From contig NZ_CP096658.1 of the NCBI RefSeq assembly GCF_023238445.1, positions 1,054,001-1,118,000 on the forward strand: DNA of 64,000 nt, written 5' to 3'. The position numbers were made by a program, and so were the translations under genes. The notes under the pieces were generated by a model. The model was not told the origin of the DNA and made no database searches. It saw only the letters and a program-made list of their open reading frames with translations. The DNA comes from Halorussus gelatinilyticus. Its GTDB lineage: Archaea; Halobacteriota; Halobacteria; Halobacteriales; Haladaptataceae. Below, piece after piece: positions 43,376 to 51,838 of this stretch (its first letter is position 1; each line of letters begins with the position of its first letter).

Positions 43376-45077
43376 GCAGGCGCTGCTAGTCGCGGGGCAC
43401 GGCTCTCACCGGAATCCGGACTCGTCGACGCCGGTCCACCGGGCGGTCGATGCGGCCCGCGAGGACGGCTCCTTCGCCGAGGTCCGCCCGGCGTTCTGGA
43501 AGGAGGCCCCGTCGCTCCGCGAGGTCGTCCACACCGTGGACGCCGACGAGGCAATCGTCGTCCCGCTGTTCGTCAGCGAGGGCTACTTCGTCGAGCAGGT
43601 CCTGCCCCGCGAGTTCGGACTGGGCGTCGAGGACCGCGACGACGCGCCGACGCTCCGGTACGCCGACCCCATCGGCACGCACCCCGAGATGACCGAGGTC
43701 GTCGCGGCCCGCGCCCGGCGGATGTTGAGCGGGGAGCCGGCGGACGCATCTCCGGCGGACGACGCCGCGGCCGTCGCGCCGGAGGACGCCGCGCTCGCCG
43801 TCGTCGGCCACGGCACCGAGCGCAACCCCAACAGCGCCGAGGCCATCTACGACCACGTCGAGGCGCTCCGCGAGGAGAGCGCGTTCGCGGAGGTCGGCGC
43901 GCTGTTCATGGACGAAGCGCCCTACGTCGAGGACGTACTGGCGGAGTTCGCGGCCGACGACGTCGCGGTCGTCCCGCTGTTCACCGCCGACGGGTTCCAC
44001 ACGCAGGACGAGATTCCGGAACTGCTCGGCCTGACCGACGACCCGGAGACTGGGTATCCCGTCCCAGCAAACGTCGAGAATCGGCGCGTCTGGTACTCCT
44101 CGGCGGTCGGCACCGACCCGCTCGTCGTGGACGTGGTGCTGGAGCGCGCCGCGGAGGCGGGCGCGAATCTCGGCAACGCTGATGCGGCAGACTCGTCCGC
44201 GAGCGCGGACGAGTCCGGCGCACCCGACTCGGGCTTCGTCCGCGAGGAAGCCGCCGACGCCTTCCTCTCGTGGGTCGAGCGAGCCGGAGACGAGTCGAGC
44301 GATGCGACCCGCGACGTCCGTGAGACACGCGAAGCCCGTGAGGCCCGTAACGCCCGCGTCTGGGGCGAACTCGCCGTCGGCCGCGCCGACGGCGAGACCG
44401 AGAGTTACCACCTGCGCCACCGGAGCGACCGCGGCGCGCCCGCGTCCGACCTCGAATCGCTGTCCGTCGGCGACCTGCGCGAGACGATTCGGTACGCCGA
44501 CGACGGGCGCTACCGACCGTTCGCCGGCGAGGCGACCCTGCCGAGCGGATGGGTTTGTGCGGACCTCGGCCGCGAGACGTTCCTGCGAGCGATTTCGACC
44601 GTCTACCCCGCGGGCATCGAACACTGGGCCGCCGAGCGCTCGGGCGACCTCGACCCGGTTCCGTTCCGGGCGGTCGCCGAGCGCCAGACCGGCATCTACG
44701 ACTGCGTGAGCGACTGCTCGCAGGCGGAAGTGTCCGGAACTATCGAAGCGACCTGCGGCAACTGCGCGAAGCGCCGCGCGTGGGACGCCGAGGGCGAACC
44801 GCCGGAGTCCGGTTCCGCGGACGCACCGGCCGACGCCGAGGGAGCGATTCCCTGCCGAGAGCCGTGTTCGTTCCTCGTCGCGGCGGCCCGCGAGTTCCAC
44901 CAGCACGAGGGGACGCCGGGGAGCGACGACGCGGAGAGTCACGGAGCATCGACTTCCGACCGACCAACCGAGAGCGACCCGTCCGCGCCCCGCGGCGACC
45001 TGACCGACCCGGCGAACGTCTACCGGGTTCGGTACCGCCGGGCGCGAGACGACCAGAAGGAGCGACCAGAACCATGA
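43368..45077 (+). CDS. CbiX/SirB-type chelatase fused to a DR2241 domain
   Basis: The 569-residue protein has two CbiX/SirB-like modules (GHGSHRNPDSSTP near residue 10, and GHGTERNPNSAEA near 146), each with a catalytic-type His after Gly, then a DR2241-like C-terminal domain (about 325-525) with YDCVSDCS, TCGNCAKR and PCREPCSF Cys pairs that could bind a cluster. CbiX/SirB insert Fe or Co into sirohydrochlorin. Placement between the reductase and the SUMT methyltransferase suggests ferrochelatase for siroheme. Acidic low-complexity tail. Confidence 0.8.
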   Translation: MTEQALLVAGHGSHRNPDSSTPVHRAVDAAREDGSFAEVRPAFWKEAPSLREVVHTVDADEAIVVPLFVSEGYFVEQVLPREFGLGVEDRDDAPTLRYADPIGTHPEMTEVVAARARRMLSGEPADASPADDAAAVAPEDAALAVVGHGTERNPNSAEAIYDHVEALREESAFAEVGALFMDEAPYVEDVLAEFAADDVAVVPLFTADGFHTQDEIPELLGLTDDPETGYPVPANVENRRVWYSSAVGTDPLVVDVVLERAAEAGANLGNADAADSSASADESGAPDSGFVREEAADAFLSWVERAGDESSDATRDVRETREAREARNARVWGELAVGRADGETESYHLRHRSDRGAPASDLESLSVGDLRETIRYADDGRYRPFAGEATLPSGWVCADLGRETFLRAISTVYPAGIEHWAAERSGDLDPVPFRAVAERQTGIYDCVSDCSQAEVSGTIEATCGNCAKRRAWDAEGEPPESGSADAPADAEGAIPCREPCSFLVAAAREFHQHEGTPGSDDAESHGASTSDRPTESDPSAPRGDLTDPANVYRVRYRRARDDQKERPEP

Positions 45078-45928
45078 GCCATCCGAACCAGAACGCGACC
45101 ACCGGTACCGCCTACCTCGTCGGCGCGGGACCGGGCGACCCCGAACTGCTGACCGTGAAAGCCCGGCGTCTCCTCGACGAGGCAGACACCGTCCTCCACG
45201 ACAACCTCGTGGGCGACGACCTCGTTGAGACGATTCCCGAGTGTACGACCCTACAGAACGTCGGCAAGCGACCCGGCGGCGAGCGGACGCCCCAAGCCGA
45301 GATAAACGAGATGCTCGTCCGCGAGGCGCGGGCGGGCCGCGACGTGGTGCGACTGAAGGGCGGCGACCCGACCACCTTCGGCCGCGGCGGCGAGGAAGCC
45401 GAGTACCTCGCGCGCCACGGCGTCCCCTTCGAGTTCGTGCCCGGCGTCTCCAGCGCCATCGCGGGGCCGAGTTCCGCCGGCATCCCGGCGACCCACCGCG
45501 ACCACGCCTCGGCGCTCGCGGTCGTCACGGGCCACGAGGACCCGACGAAGGAGGACAGCGCCATCGACTGGGACGCACTGGCCGACATCGTGTCGGCGGG
45601 CGGCACGCTCGTCGTCCTGATGGGCGTCGGGCGACTCCCGGACAACGTGGCCGCGCTCAGGGACGAAGGCGTCGCCGAGGACACGCCGGTCGCCATGGTC
45701 GAGCGCGCGACGCTCCCGACCGAGCGCACCGTCACCGGAACGCTCGATACCATCGTGGAGCGCTCCCGAGCGGTCGATATCGAACCGCCGGCAGTCACCG
45801 TCGTCGGCGACGTGGTGAACGTCCGCGAGACGGTGGCCGACTGCCTCGGCGGCGCGGCGGGAGAGTTGGGTCCGGCGGTCGGCGTCGGCGGCCGCGCCGA
45901 GGAGGAGATCGAGGTGAACCAGCGATGA
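45074..45928 (+). CDS. cobA: uroporphyrinogen-III C-methyltransferase (SUMT)
   Basis: The 284-residue methyltransferase makes precorrin-2 from uroporphyrinogen III and SAM. The motifs are AYLVGAGPGDPELLTVKARRLL (about 13-34), VRLKGGDPTTFGRGGEEAEYL (about 92-112) and GVSSAIAGPSSAGIPATHRD (about 125-144). The ATGA overlap with the CbiX gene (45074-45077) and with the next gene shows operon translation coupling. The product feeds siroheme for the reductase, and may also feed cobalamin. Confidence 0.93.
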   Translation: MSHPNQNATTGTAYLVGAGPGDPELLTVKARRLLDEADTVLHDNLVGDDLVETIPECTTLQNVGKRPGGERTPQAEINEMLVREARAGRDVVRLKGGDPTTFGRGGEEAEYLARHGVPFEFVPGVSSAIAGPSSAGIPATHRDHASALAVVTGHEDPTKEDSAIDWDALADIVSAGGTLVVLMGVGRLPDNVAALRDEGVAEDTPVAMVERATLPTERTVTGTLDTIVERSRAVDIEPPAVTVVGDVVNVRETVADCLGGAAGELGPAVGVGGRAEEEIEVNQR

Positions 45929-47046
45929 GCGGCGAACAGGTTCGAGACGGCGGGGTCGGTGCCGACGACCTCCCGGAAATCGACGGCGAGTGGCCGCTCC
46001 GTCGCCTCCTGACCGAAGTCGTCGGCTCGGGGCCGAAGACCGCCGACGACATGAGATACGAGCAGGCCCGCGAGGCGTTCGCCCGCGTGCTGGTTGGCGA
46101 CCCGGACGACGCCACGCTCGGCGCGTTCCTGCTGGCGAACCGCTGGAAGGAGAGTACGCCCGCGGAGTTGGCCGGGTTCGTGGACGCGATGCGCGAGCGG
46201 TCGGTCGTCGCCGCGACGCCCGACGCCGACCCGGTGGACTGCGGCGGTAACTACGACGGCAAGAAGAAGACGGCCGTGCTGGGCGTCGCCACGGGACTGG
46301 TCGCCGCGGCCGCGGGGACGCCCGTGGTCGCCCACAGCGGGCCGTCGCTCCCCGCGAAGCACGGCACGACGTACGGCGACGTGCTGGCCGAGTTAGGCGT
46401 CCCGACCGGCGTGGACCCCGCGGCGAGCGCGGCGATGACCGACGAGGTGGGCTTCGGCTTCTACGCCCAGTCGCGGTTCAACCCGGTCGTCCACGACCTG
46501 CGGGAGACCCGCGAGTCGGTCGGCGTCCGGACCTCGGTCAACACCGTCGAGACGCTGGCGAACCCGGCGGACGCGACGGTTCACTTCGGGAGCTTCTACC
46601 ACCTCTCGTACGCCGAGCGCATCGCGGGCACCGTCCGCGAGAGCGCCGAGTTGCCGTTCGAGCGCGTCGTGATGGCCCAAGGCATGGAGGGCTACGACGA
46701 CGTGCGCCCCGGCACGACGCGGGTCGCCGAGTGGGAGGCCGAGTCGGGCACCGAGGGCGGCCGAATCGAGGACGACGGGGTCGAGACGGCCGACTTCGGC
46801 GCGGACTTCGAACGCGAGGAGTTGCGCGTCGATGACCTCCCGGCCGACTCCGCGCGCGTCACCGAGGAGGTTCTGATGGGCGAGCGCGACGGCGCGTTCG
46901 CCGACGCGGTGGCGCTCAACGCCGGCTTCCGAATCTACGCGGGCGACGCCGATTCCGTCGGCGAAGGCGTCGAGCGAGCGCGAGACGTCCTCGCCGACGG
47001 GAGCGCGGCGAAACGGCTCGACGCGCTCCGCGCGTTCGAGCCGTGA
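45925..47046 (+). CDS. TrpD-like phosphoribosyltransferase paralogue in the siroheme operon
   Basis: The 373-residue protein follows the anthranilate phosphoribosyltransferase fold: LLTEVVGSGPKTADDMRYEQAREAF, DCGGNYDGKKKTAVLGVATGL (the PRPP-binding-like segment) and HSGPSLPAKHGTTYGDVL. TrpD makes phosphoribosyl-anthranilate; but no other trp gene is near, so this resembles TrpD2/YbiB paralogues with other or DNA-related roles. It begins inside the SUMT stop codon (ATGA), so it is surely co-expressed. Confidence 0.75.
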   Translation: MSGEQVRDGGVGADDLPEIDGEWPLRRLLTEVVGSGPKTADDMRYEQAREAFARVLVGDPDDATLGAFLLANRWKESTPAELAGFVDAMRERSVVAATPDADPVDCGGNYDGKKKTAVLGVATGLVAAAAGTPVVAHSGPSLPAKHGTTYGDVLAELGVPTGVDPAASAAMTDEVGFGFYAQSRFNPVVHDLRETRESVGVRTSVNTVETLANPADATVHFGSFYHLSYAERIAGTVRESAELPFERVVMAQGMEGYDDVRPGTTRVAEWEAESGTEGGRIEDDGVETADFGADFEREELRVDDLPADSARVTEEVLMGERDGAFADAVALNAGFRIYAGDADSVGEGVERARDVLADGSAAKRLDALRAFEP

Positions 47047-47129
47047 AGACCGCCGTTTCGTGACTCTCTACGCGCGTATCGGACCGACGTATCGCGTCCG
47101 ATTCCGTCCGGCGCGACGACAACGCTTAT

Positions 47130-47145
47130 TTGAACGCTAATTCAA
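47130..47145. promoter_or_regulatory. TTGAA-N6-TTCAA inverted repeat in the arsC promoter
   Basis: TTGAA (47130-47134) and TTCAA (47141-47145) flank CGCTAA. The repeat overlaps the TTATTTG TATA-like box and the transcript start region, the expected place for an ArsR/SmtB-type repressor. Binding is inferred; the short arms mean modest confidence. Confidence 0.4.
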
Positions 47146-47155
47146 TCGGCTCTCG

Positions 47156-47236
47156 ATGGCCGAAACCGCCGACCGCTTCCGGCGACGCTTCGACGGGCGA
47201 ACGAGCGACGAGACCGAAACGCGGGGTGGGACATGA
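47156..47236 (+). CDS. 26-codon leaderless mini-ORF coupled to arsC
   Basis: An ATG about 26 nt after TTATTTG opens 26 codons (MAETADRFRRRFDG...) and ends in a TGA that overlaps the arsC-like ATG (ATGA at 47233-47236). The start resembles my recollection of haloarchaeal ArsR N-termini (MAEATDRLRRYL...), so it could be a stub of a deleted arsR gene. Either way it would feed ribosomes to the downstream gene. Confidence 0.4.
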   Translation: MAETADRFRRRFDGRTSDETETRGGT

Positions 47237-47643
47237 CCGGCGTCGCCTTCGTCTGCGTCCAGAACGCGGGCCGGAGTCAGATGGCGACCGCGTTCGCGGA
47301 ACGGGAGAGAGCCGACCGCGGGATGGAGTCGGTCGAAATCGTCACCGGCGGCACCGACCCCGCCGACCGCGTCCACGAGGAGGTGGTCGAGGTGATGGCC
47401 GGGCACGACTTCGACCTCTCGGACCGGACGCCCCGCGAGATAACTCACGAGGAGTTGCAGGACTGCGACTACGTCATCACGATGGGCTGTTCGGCCGAGG
47501 ACGTCTGCCCCGCGACGTGGGCCGGCGAGAACCGCGACTGGGGACTGGACGACCCCGACGGGCGGGACCTCGACGCGGTGCGAGCGATTCGAGACGAAAT
47601 CGAGGCGCGCGTCGCCGACCTGTTCGACGAACTCGCCGACTGA
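47233..47643 (+). CDS. arsC: low-molecular-weight phosphatase/ArsC-type arsenate reductase
   Basis: The 136-residue protein has the phosphate-binding loop VCVQNAGRSQM (Cys8, C-x5-R-S) and a C-terminal DDPDGRDLDAVR acid motif with CSAEDVC between. This is the thioredoxin-coupled ArsC/LMW-phosphatase family, which reduces arsenate or dephosphorylates proteins. An upstream repeat of ArsR type and a mini-ORF suggest metal control. Two cysteines (about 79-86, MGCSAEDVC) could complete a redox relay. Confidence 0.82.
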   Translation: MTGVAFVCVQNAGRSQMATAFAERERADRGMESVEIVTGGTDPADRVHEEVVEVMAGHDFDLSDRTPREITHEELQDCDYVITMGCSAEDVCPATWAGENRDWGLDDPDGRDLDAVRAIRDEIEARVADLFDELAD

Positions 47644-47702
47644 GTTCGGGCGGTCGTTCCCGAGTAGGAAGATTCTTCCCTGCGCGTGTCCCAGATTCCC
47701 CC

Positions 47703-47879
47703 ATGAGTGCGTTTACTGTACGCGGTAAGTTCCAGAGTCGAGACGGCTGGCAGGAGTTCGAGACGAGTATCGAGGCCGACAACGAGGACGTCGCCGAGGA
47801 GCGGACCTACACCAACTTCGGCAGTTACCACGGCGTGAAGCGCACGCAACTCGAAATCGAGGAGGTCGAAGCACAATGA
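47703..47879 (+). CDS. rpl18a: 50S ribosomal protein L18Ae
   Basis: The 58-residue protein MSAFTVRGKFQSRDGWQEFETSIEA matches archaeal L18Ae (LX). The stop overlaps the prefoldin ATG by 4 nt (47876-47879). Together with prefoldin and FtsY it forms the second part of the operon whose first part (L39e-L31e-aIF6) is 7.6 kb upstream. Confidence 0.9.
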   Translation: MSAFTVRGKFQSRDGWQEFETSIEADNEDVAEERTYTNFGSYHGVKRTQLEIEEVEAQ

Positions 47880-48340
47880 TGGGCGGCGGCGGCAACCCCG
47901 AGCTTCAGGAGCTGTCCCAGCAGTTGCAGGAACTCGAAGAACAGCAGGAGGAACTCGAAGGCGAAATCGAGGACCTGAAAGACGAGAAGGGCGACATCGA
48001 CGAGGCTATCGAGACCATCGACGCGCTCGACACCGGTTCCATCGTGCAGGTTCCCCTCGGCGGCGGCGCGCACGTCCGCGCGGAGGTTCAGGACTTGGAC
48101 GAGATCGTCGTGGAACTGGGCGGCGGCTACGCGGCCGAGCGCGACGAGGAGAACGCGGTCGAGACCCTCGAAAACAAGCAGGACACCCTCGACGAGCGCA
48201 TCTCGGACCTCGAGGACGAGGTCAGCCAGGTCGAAGAGCAGAGTTCGGAACTGGAGCAGAAGGCCCAGCAACTCCAGCAGCAGCAGATGCAGCAGCAGAT
48301 GCAGCAGATGCAGGGCGAGCAGAACGACGAGGACGAGTAA
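47876..48340 (+). CDS. pfdA: prefoldin alpha subunit
   Basis: The 154-residue protein has two long coiled-coil stretches (about 8-50 and 88-145) around a small beta hairpin (VQVPLGGGAHVRAEV, about 58-72), the classic prefoldin alpha. It hands nascent chains to the thermosome. The C-terminal tail is Gln/Met-rich (LQQQQMQQQMQQMQGEQ). Coupled to L18Ae and followed 6 nt later by ftsY. Confidence 0.94.
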   Translation: MMGGGGNPELQELSQQLQELEEQQEELEGEIEDLKDEKGDIDEAIETIDALDTGSIVQVPLGGGAHVRAEVQDLDEIVVELGGGYAAERDEENAVETLENKQDTLDERISDLEDEVSQVEEQSSELEQKAQQLQQQQMQQQMQQMQGEQNDEDE

Positions 48341-48346
48341 CCGGCG

Positions 48347-49495
48347 ATGTTCGACAGCCTGAAGGACAAACTCGGGAGTTTCCGGAAGGACGTAGAGGAG
48401 ACGACCGAGGAGAAGGCCGAGGAAGCCGAAGCGGAGGCGGAAGCCGAAGCCGAAGCAACCGCGGAGGCAGACGCGACCGCCGACGCAGAAGCGGACGCGA
48501 CCGCCGAAGCGGAATCGACCGCCGAGGTGACGGCTGACGCCGGGACGCAGGCGGCGGCCGAACCTGAAACTGCGGAGTCCGAGGAGGACGACTCGTCCTC
48601 CGACCGGAGCTTCGCGCAGAAGGCCAAGTCGTTCGCCAAGGGCGAAATCGTCATCGAAGAGCAGGACGTCGAGGACCCCCTCTGGGAGTTGGAGATGGCC
48701 CTGCTGGAGAGCGACGTGGAGATGAACGTCGCCAAGGAGATTCTGGAGAACATCCGCGAGGACCTCGTGGGCGCGACCCGCTCGTTCAACAGCGAGACCG
48801 CCGACGTGGTCGAGCAGGCGCTCCACGACTCGCTGTTGAAGGTCATCTCGGTCGGCCAGTTCGACTTCGACCAGCGAATCGCGCAGGCCGACAAGCCCGT
48901 CACCATCATCTTCACGGGCGTCAACGGCGTCGGCAAGACGACGACCATCGCCAAGCTCTCGCGGTACTTCGAGGAGCAGGGTCTCTCGACGGTGCTGGCG
49001 AACGGCGACACCTACCGCGCCGGAGCCAACGAGCAGATTCAGGAGCACGCCGACAACCTCGGCAAGAAGCTCATCTCCCACGAGCAGGGCGGCGACCCCG
49101 CGGCGGTCATCTACGACGCCGTGGAGTACGCCGACTCGAACGGCATCGACGTGGTGCTGGGCGACACCGCCGGACGACTCCACACCGACGAGGGGCTGAT
49201 GGACCAGTTGGAGAAGATCGGTCGCGTCGTGGACCCGGACATGACGCTGTTCGTGGACGAGGCCGTTGCCGGACAGGACGCGGTCCAGCGCGCCAAGCAG
49301 TTCAACGAGGCCGCCGAAATCGACGGCGCGGTGCTGACGAAGGCCGACGCCGACTCGCAGGGCGGCGCGGCCATCTCCATCGCGCACGTCACGGGCAAGC
49401 CAATCCTCTTCCTCGGCGTCGGGCAGGGCTACGACGACGTCGAGAAGTTCGAGCCGGAGGAGTTGGTCGAGAGTCTCCTCGGCGACGAGGAGTAG
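48347..49495 (+). CDS. ftsY: signal recognition particle receptor FtsY
   Basis: The 382-residue SRP GTPase receptor has a long Ala/Glu/Asp-rich A-domain (about 15-85) and the NG domain with GVNGVGKTTTIAKL (about 188-201), DTAGRL (about 269-274) and TKADADSQGG (about 326-335). It docks SRP-bound ribosomes at the membrane; its partner SRP54 is encoded 0.8 kb downstream. A T-run (CCCTTTTTCG) follows the stop. Confidence 0.95.
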   Translation: MFDSLKDKLGSFRKDVEETTEEKAEEAEAEAEAEAEATAEADATADAEADATAEAESTAEVTADAGTQAAAEPETAESEEDDSSSDRSFAQKAKSFAKGEIVIEEQDVEDPLWELEMALLESDVEMNVAKEILENIREDLVGATRSFNSETADVVEQALHDSLLKVISVGQFDFDQRIAQADKPVTIIFTGVNGVGKTTTIAKLSRYFEEQGLSTVLANGDTYRAGANEQIQEHADNLGKKLISHEQGGDPAAVIYDAVEYADSNGIDVVLGDTAGRLHTDEGLMDQLEKIGRVVDPDMTLFVDEAVAGQDAVQRAKQFNEAAEIDGAVLTKADADSQGGAAISIAHVTGKPILFLGVGQGYDDVEKFEPEELVESLLGDEE

Positions 49496-49498
49496 TCC

Positions 49499-49512
49499 GA
49501 CCCTTTTTCGCC
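49499..49512 (+). terminator. T-run terminator after ftsY
   Basis: CCCTTTTTCG begins about 6 nt after the ftsY stop, just before a convergent minus-strand gene, a typical archaeal termination site. Confidence 0.4.
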
Positions 49513-49523
49513 GTCGGTCGCGG

Positions 49524-49793
49524 TCACCGTCGCTGGTGTTTTACCGCGACGACGACGTTCACCGCGATGAGCGCCGTCGTCACCAGACCGAGCGTAAAGA
49601 GTTCGACCGGAAGGTTCCGGAAGACGAGCCAATACGCCGTCAGCAGAAGACCGAGCGCGGCGACGATGTTGTACGCGTCAGCCGCCAGTTCGCTCGCCAG
49701 TCCGGTGTCGCCGCTCGCGTCGCCTGCCACGTCGGTGCGTTCGGGCGTCGTTGCCACCGAGCTATCGCGTGCCTTGTTTAAATCGCGTGCCAT
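49524..49793 (-). CDS. small membrane protein, unknown function
   Basis: The 89-residue protein has a hydrophilic N-terminal 35 residues and two hydrophobic helices (about 40-57 and 64-83). It is convergent with ftsY. I recognise no family; the upstream ACATTGAAAT region does not show a strong TATA box. Codon use is typical, so it is likely real. Confidence 0.55.
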   Translation of the reverse strand: MARDLNKARDSSVATTPERTDVAGDASGDTGLASELAADAYNIVAALGLLLTAYWLVFRNLPVELFTLGLVTTALIAVNVVVAVKHQRR

Positions 49794-49854
49794 ACATTGA
49801 AATTACGCGGACGGGAGTTTCTGCCGGCATCTAATAAGCGTATCGGCCGATTCG

Positions 49855-50256
49855 ATGCGGGACGGTCGGGAATCCGCGGAAGAACGGCCGAGAATTTACG
49901 GAGGGTCGGTGAGTCTCGTCGCACGGAAGACGATCGTCGTCCACACGACCATCACGTTCGACGCGGAGCGCCGTGACGAGGCGATAGCGCTCGTCGATGA
50001 CTTGGTCGAGCAGTCACGGAACGAGGCCGGAACGGTCAGGTACCGAGCGATGACCGACATCGGCGACGAAAACACGGTCCGATTCTTCGAACAGTACGAA
50101 GACGAAGAGGCGTGGACTGCACACACCGAAAGCGACCACTATCGGCGGTTCACCGACCGACTTCCCGAACTGGTCGACGGCACGATGGAGACGATCAACC
50201 TCGTGGACGCCGAACCGAACGTCCACACGTTCACCGTCGAGGATCTGGCCGAGTAG
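49855..50256 (+). CDS. antibiotic biosynthesis monooxygenase (ABM) domain protein
   Basis: The 133-residue protein has the ABM dimeric alpha/beta-barrel pattern (TIVVHTTITFDAERRDEAIALVDDL, then RYRAMTDIGDENTVRFFEQYEDEEAW and HTESDHYRRF). Members include heme-degrading and quinol oxygenases; the activity here is unknown. A TAATAAG box at 49831 lies about 24 nt before the ATG, supporting this start, though a GTG at 49909 would give the bare domain. Confidence 0.78.
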   Translation: MRDGRESAEERPRIYGGSVSLVARKTIVVHTTITFDAERRDEAIALVDDLVEQSRNEAGTVRYRAMTDIGDENTVRFFEQYEDEEAWTAHTESDHYRRFTDRLPELVDGTMETINLVDAEPNVHTFTVEDLAE

Positions 50257-50337
50257 CGGATCGGTCGGTGCCGCCTCGAATCGAGGCTCGCCCGAGAAAA
50301 AGGCTTTAACGGTCACGCGGTCTATCCTACGGTAACA

Positions 50338-51729
50338 ATGGTACTCGACGACTTGGGAAGTTCCCTCCGCGACTCCCTCGGCCAACTCAGCGGGCAGTCC
50401 CGCGTGACCGAGGAGGACGTGGAGGACATCGTCAAGGAGATTCAGCGCTCGCTCCTGCAGGCCGACGTCGAAGTCAGCCTCGTGATGGACCTCTCGGACT
50501 CCATCAAGGAGCGCGCACTGGAGGAGGAGTCCCCGGCGGGCACCTCCGCTCGGGACCACGTTCTGAGCATCGTCTACGAGGAGATGGTGGACCTCGTGGG
50601 CGACAGCACCGAGATTCCGCTGGAGAACCAGACCATCCTGCTCGCCGGCCTGCAGGGGTCGGGGAAGACGACCACGTCCGCGAAGATGGCGTGGTGGTTC
50701 GCCAAGAAGGGCCTCCGTCCCGCCATCGTCCAGACCGACACCTTCCGGCCCGGCGCGTACGACCAGGCCAAGGAGATGGCGAGTCGCGCCGAGGTGGACT
50801 TCTACGGCGACCCCGACGAGGAGGACCCCGTGGAAATCGCCCGGAAGGGCCTCGAAGAGACGGACGAGGCCGACGTTCACATCGTGGACACCGCGGGTCG
50901 CCACGCGCTCGAGGACGACCTCATCGCCGAAATCGAGGAGATAGAGCGCGCGGTCGAACCCGACCGCAATCTGCTCGTCCTCGACGCCGCGATCGGGCAG
51001 GGCGCGAAGGACCAAGCCCGCCAGTTCGACGACTCCATCGGTATCGACGGCGTGGCCATCACGAAACTCGACGGGACCGCGAAAGGTGGCGGGGCGCTGA
51101 CCGCGGTCAACGAGACCGACTCGTCCATCGCCTTCCTCGGGACCGGCGAGGAGGTCCGGGACATCGAGCGCTTCGAGCCGTCGGGCTTCATCTCGCGCCT
51201 GCTCGGGATGGGCGACCTCAAACAGCTCACCGAGCGCGTCGAGCGCGCGATGGAGGAGACCCAGCAGGAGGAGGAAGACTGGGACCCCGAGGACATGCTC
51301 AAGGGCGAGTTCACCCTGAAGGACATGCGCCGCCAGATGCAAGCGATGAACAACATGGGGCCGCTCGACCAGGTGATGGACATGATTCCCGGCATGGGCG
51401 GCGGCCTGATGGACGAACTCCCCGACGACGCGATGGACGTGACCCAGGACCGGATGCGGGACTTCGAGGTCGTCATGGACTCGATGACCGAGTTGGAACT
51501 CGAGAACCCCCGCGCCATCGGCGCGAGTCAGGTCGAGCGCATCGCCCGCGGAAGCGGGAAGGACGAGGAGCGCGTGCGCGAACTCCTCGAACAGCACAAG
51601 ATGATGTCCCAGACGCTCAAGCAGTTCCAAGGCATGGGCCAAGGCAACATGGAGCGCATGATGAAGAAGATGGGCGGCGGTGGCGGCGGTGGCGGCGGCA
51701 TGGGTGGCATGGGACCGTTCGGCGACTGA
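50338..51729 (+). CDS. srp54: signal recognition particle 54 kDa protein
   Basis: The 463-residue SRP54/Ffh binds 7S RNA and signal peptides. It has N-domain helices, GTPase [14 protein letters not shown] (about 104-117), DTAGRH and [11 protein letters not shown], and a Met-rich M domain ending in a Gly-rich tail with [19 protein letters not shown] box lies about 30 nt upstream. It lies close to ftsY and probably acts with it. Confidence 0.97.
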   Translation: MVLDDLGSSLRDSLGQLSGQSRVTEEDVEDIVKEIQRSLLQADVEVSLVMDLSDSIKERALEEESPAGTSARDHVLSIVYEEMVDLVGDSTEIPLENQTILLAGLQGSGKTTTSAKMAWWFAKKGLRPAIVQTDTFRPGAYDQAKEMASRAEVDFYGDPDEEDPVEIARKGLEETDEADVHIVDTAGRHALEDDLIAEIEEIERAVEPDRNLLVLDAAIGQGAKDQARQFDDSIGIDGVAITKLDGTAKGGGALTAVNETDSSIAFLGTGEEVRDIERFEPSGFISRLLGMGDLKQLTERVERAMEETQQEEEDWDPEDMLKGEFTLKDMRRQMQAMNNMGPLDQVMDMIPGMGGGLMDELPDDAMDVTQDRMRDFEVVMDSMTELELENPRAIGASQVERIARGSGKDEERVRELLEQHKMMSQTLKQFQGMGQGNMERMMKKMGGGGGGGGGMGGMGPFGD

Positions 51730-51838
51730 TTCGACCGCCGAGTCGTCGTAACCGGCTTGGTTTCAGTTTCTTCACTTCTCCGGGTACAATCCTGTAAACA
51801 CCGAATAATCAACTTCCGTGACTTGTAACTCGTTTCGT

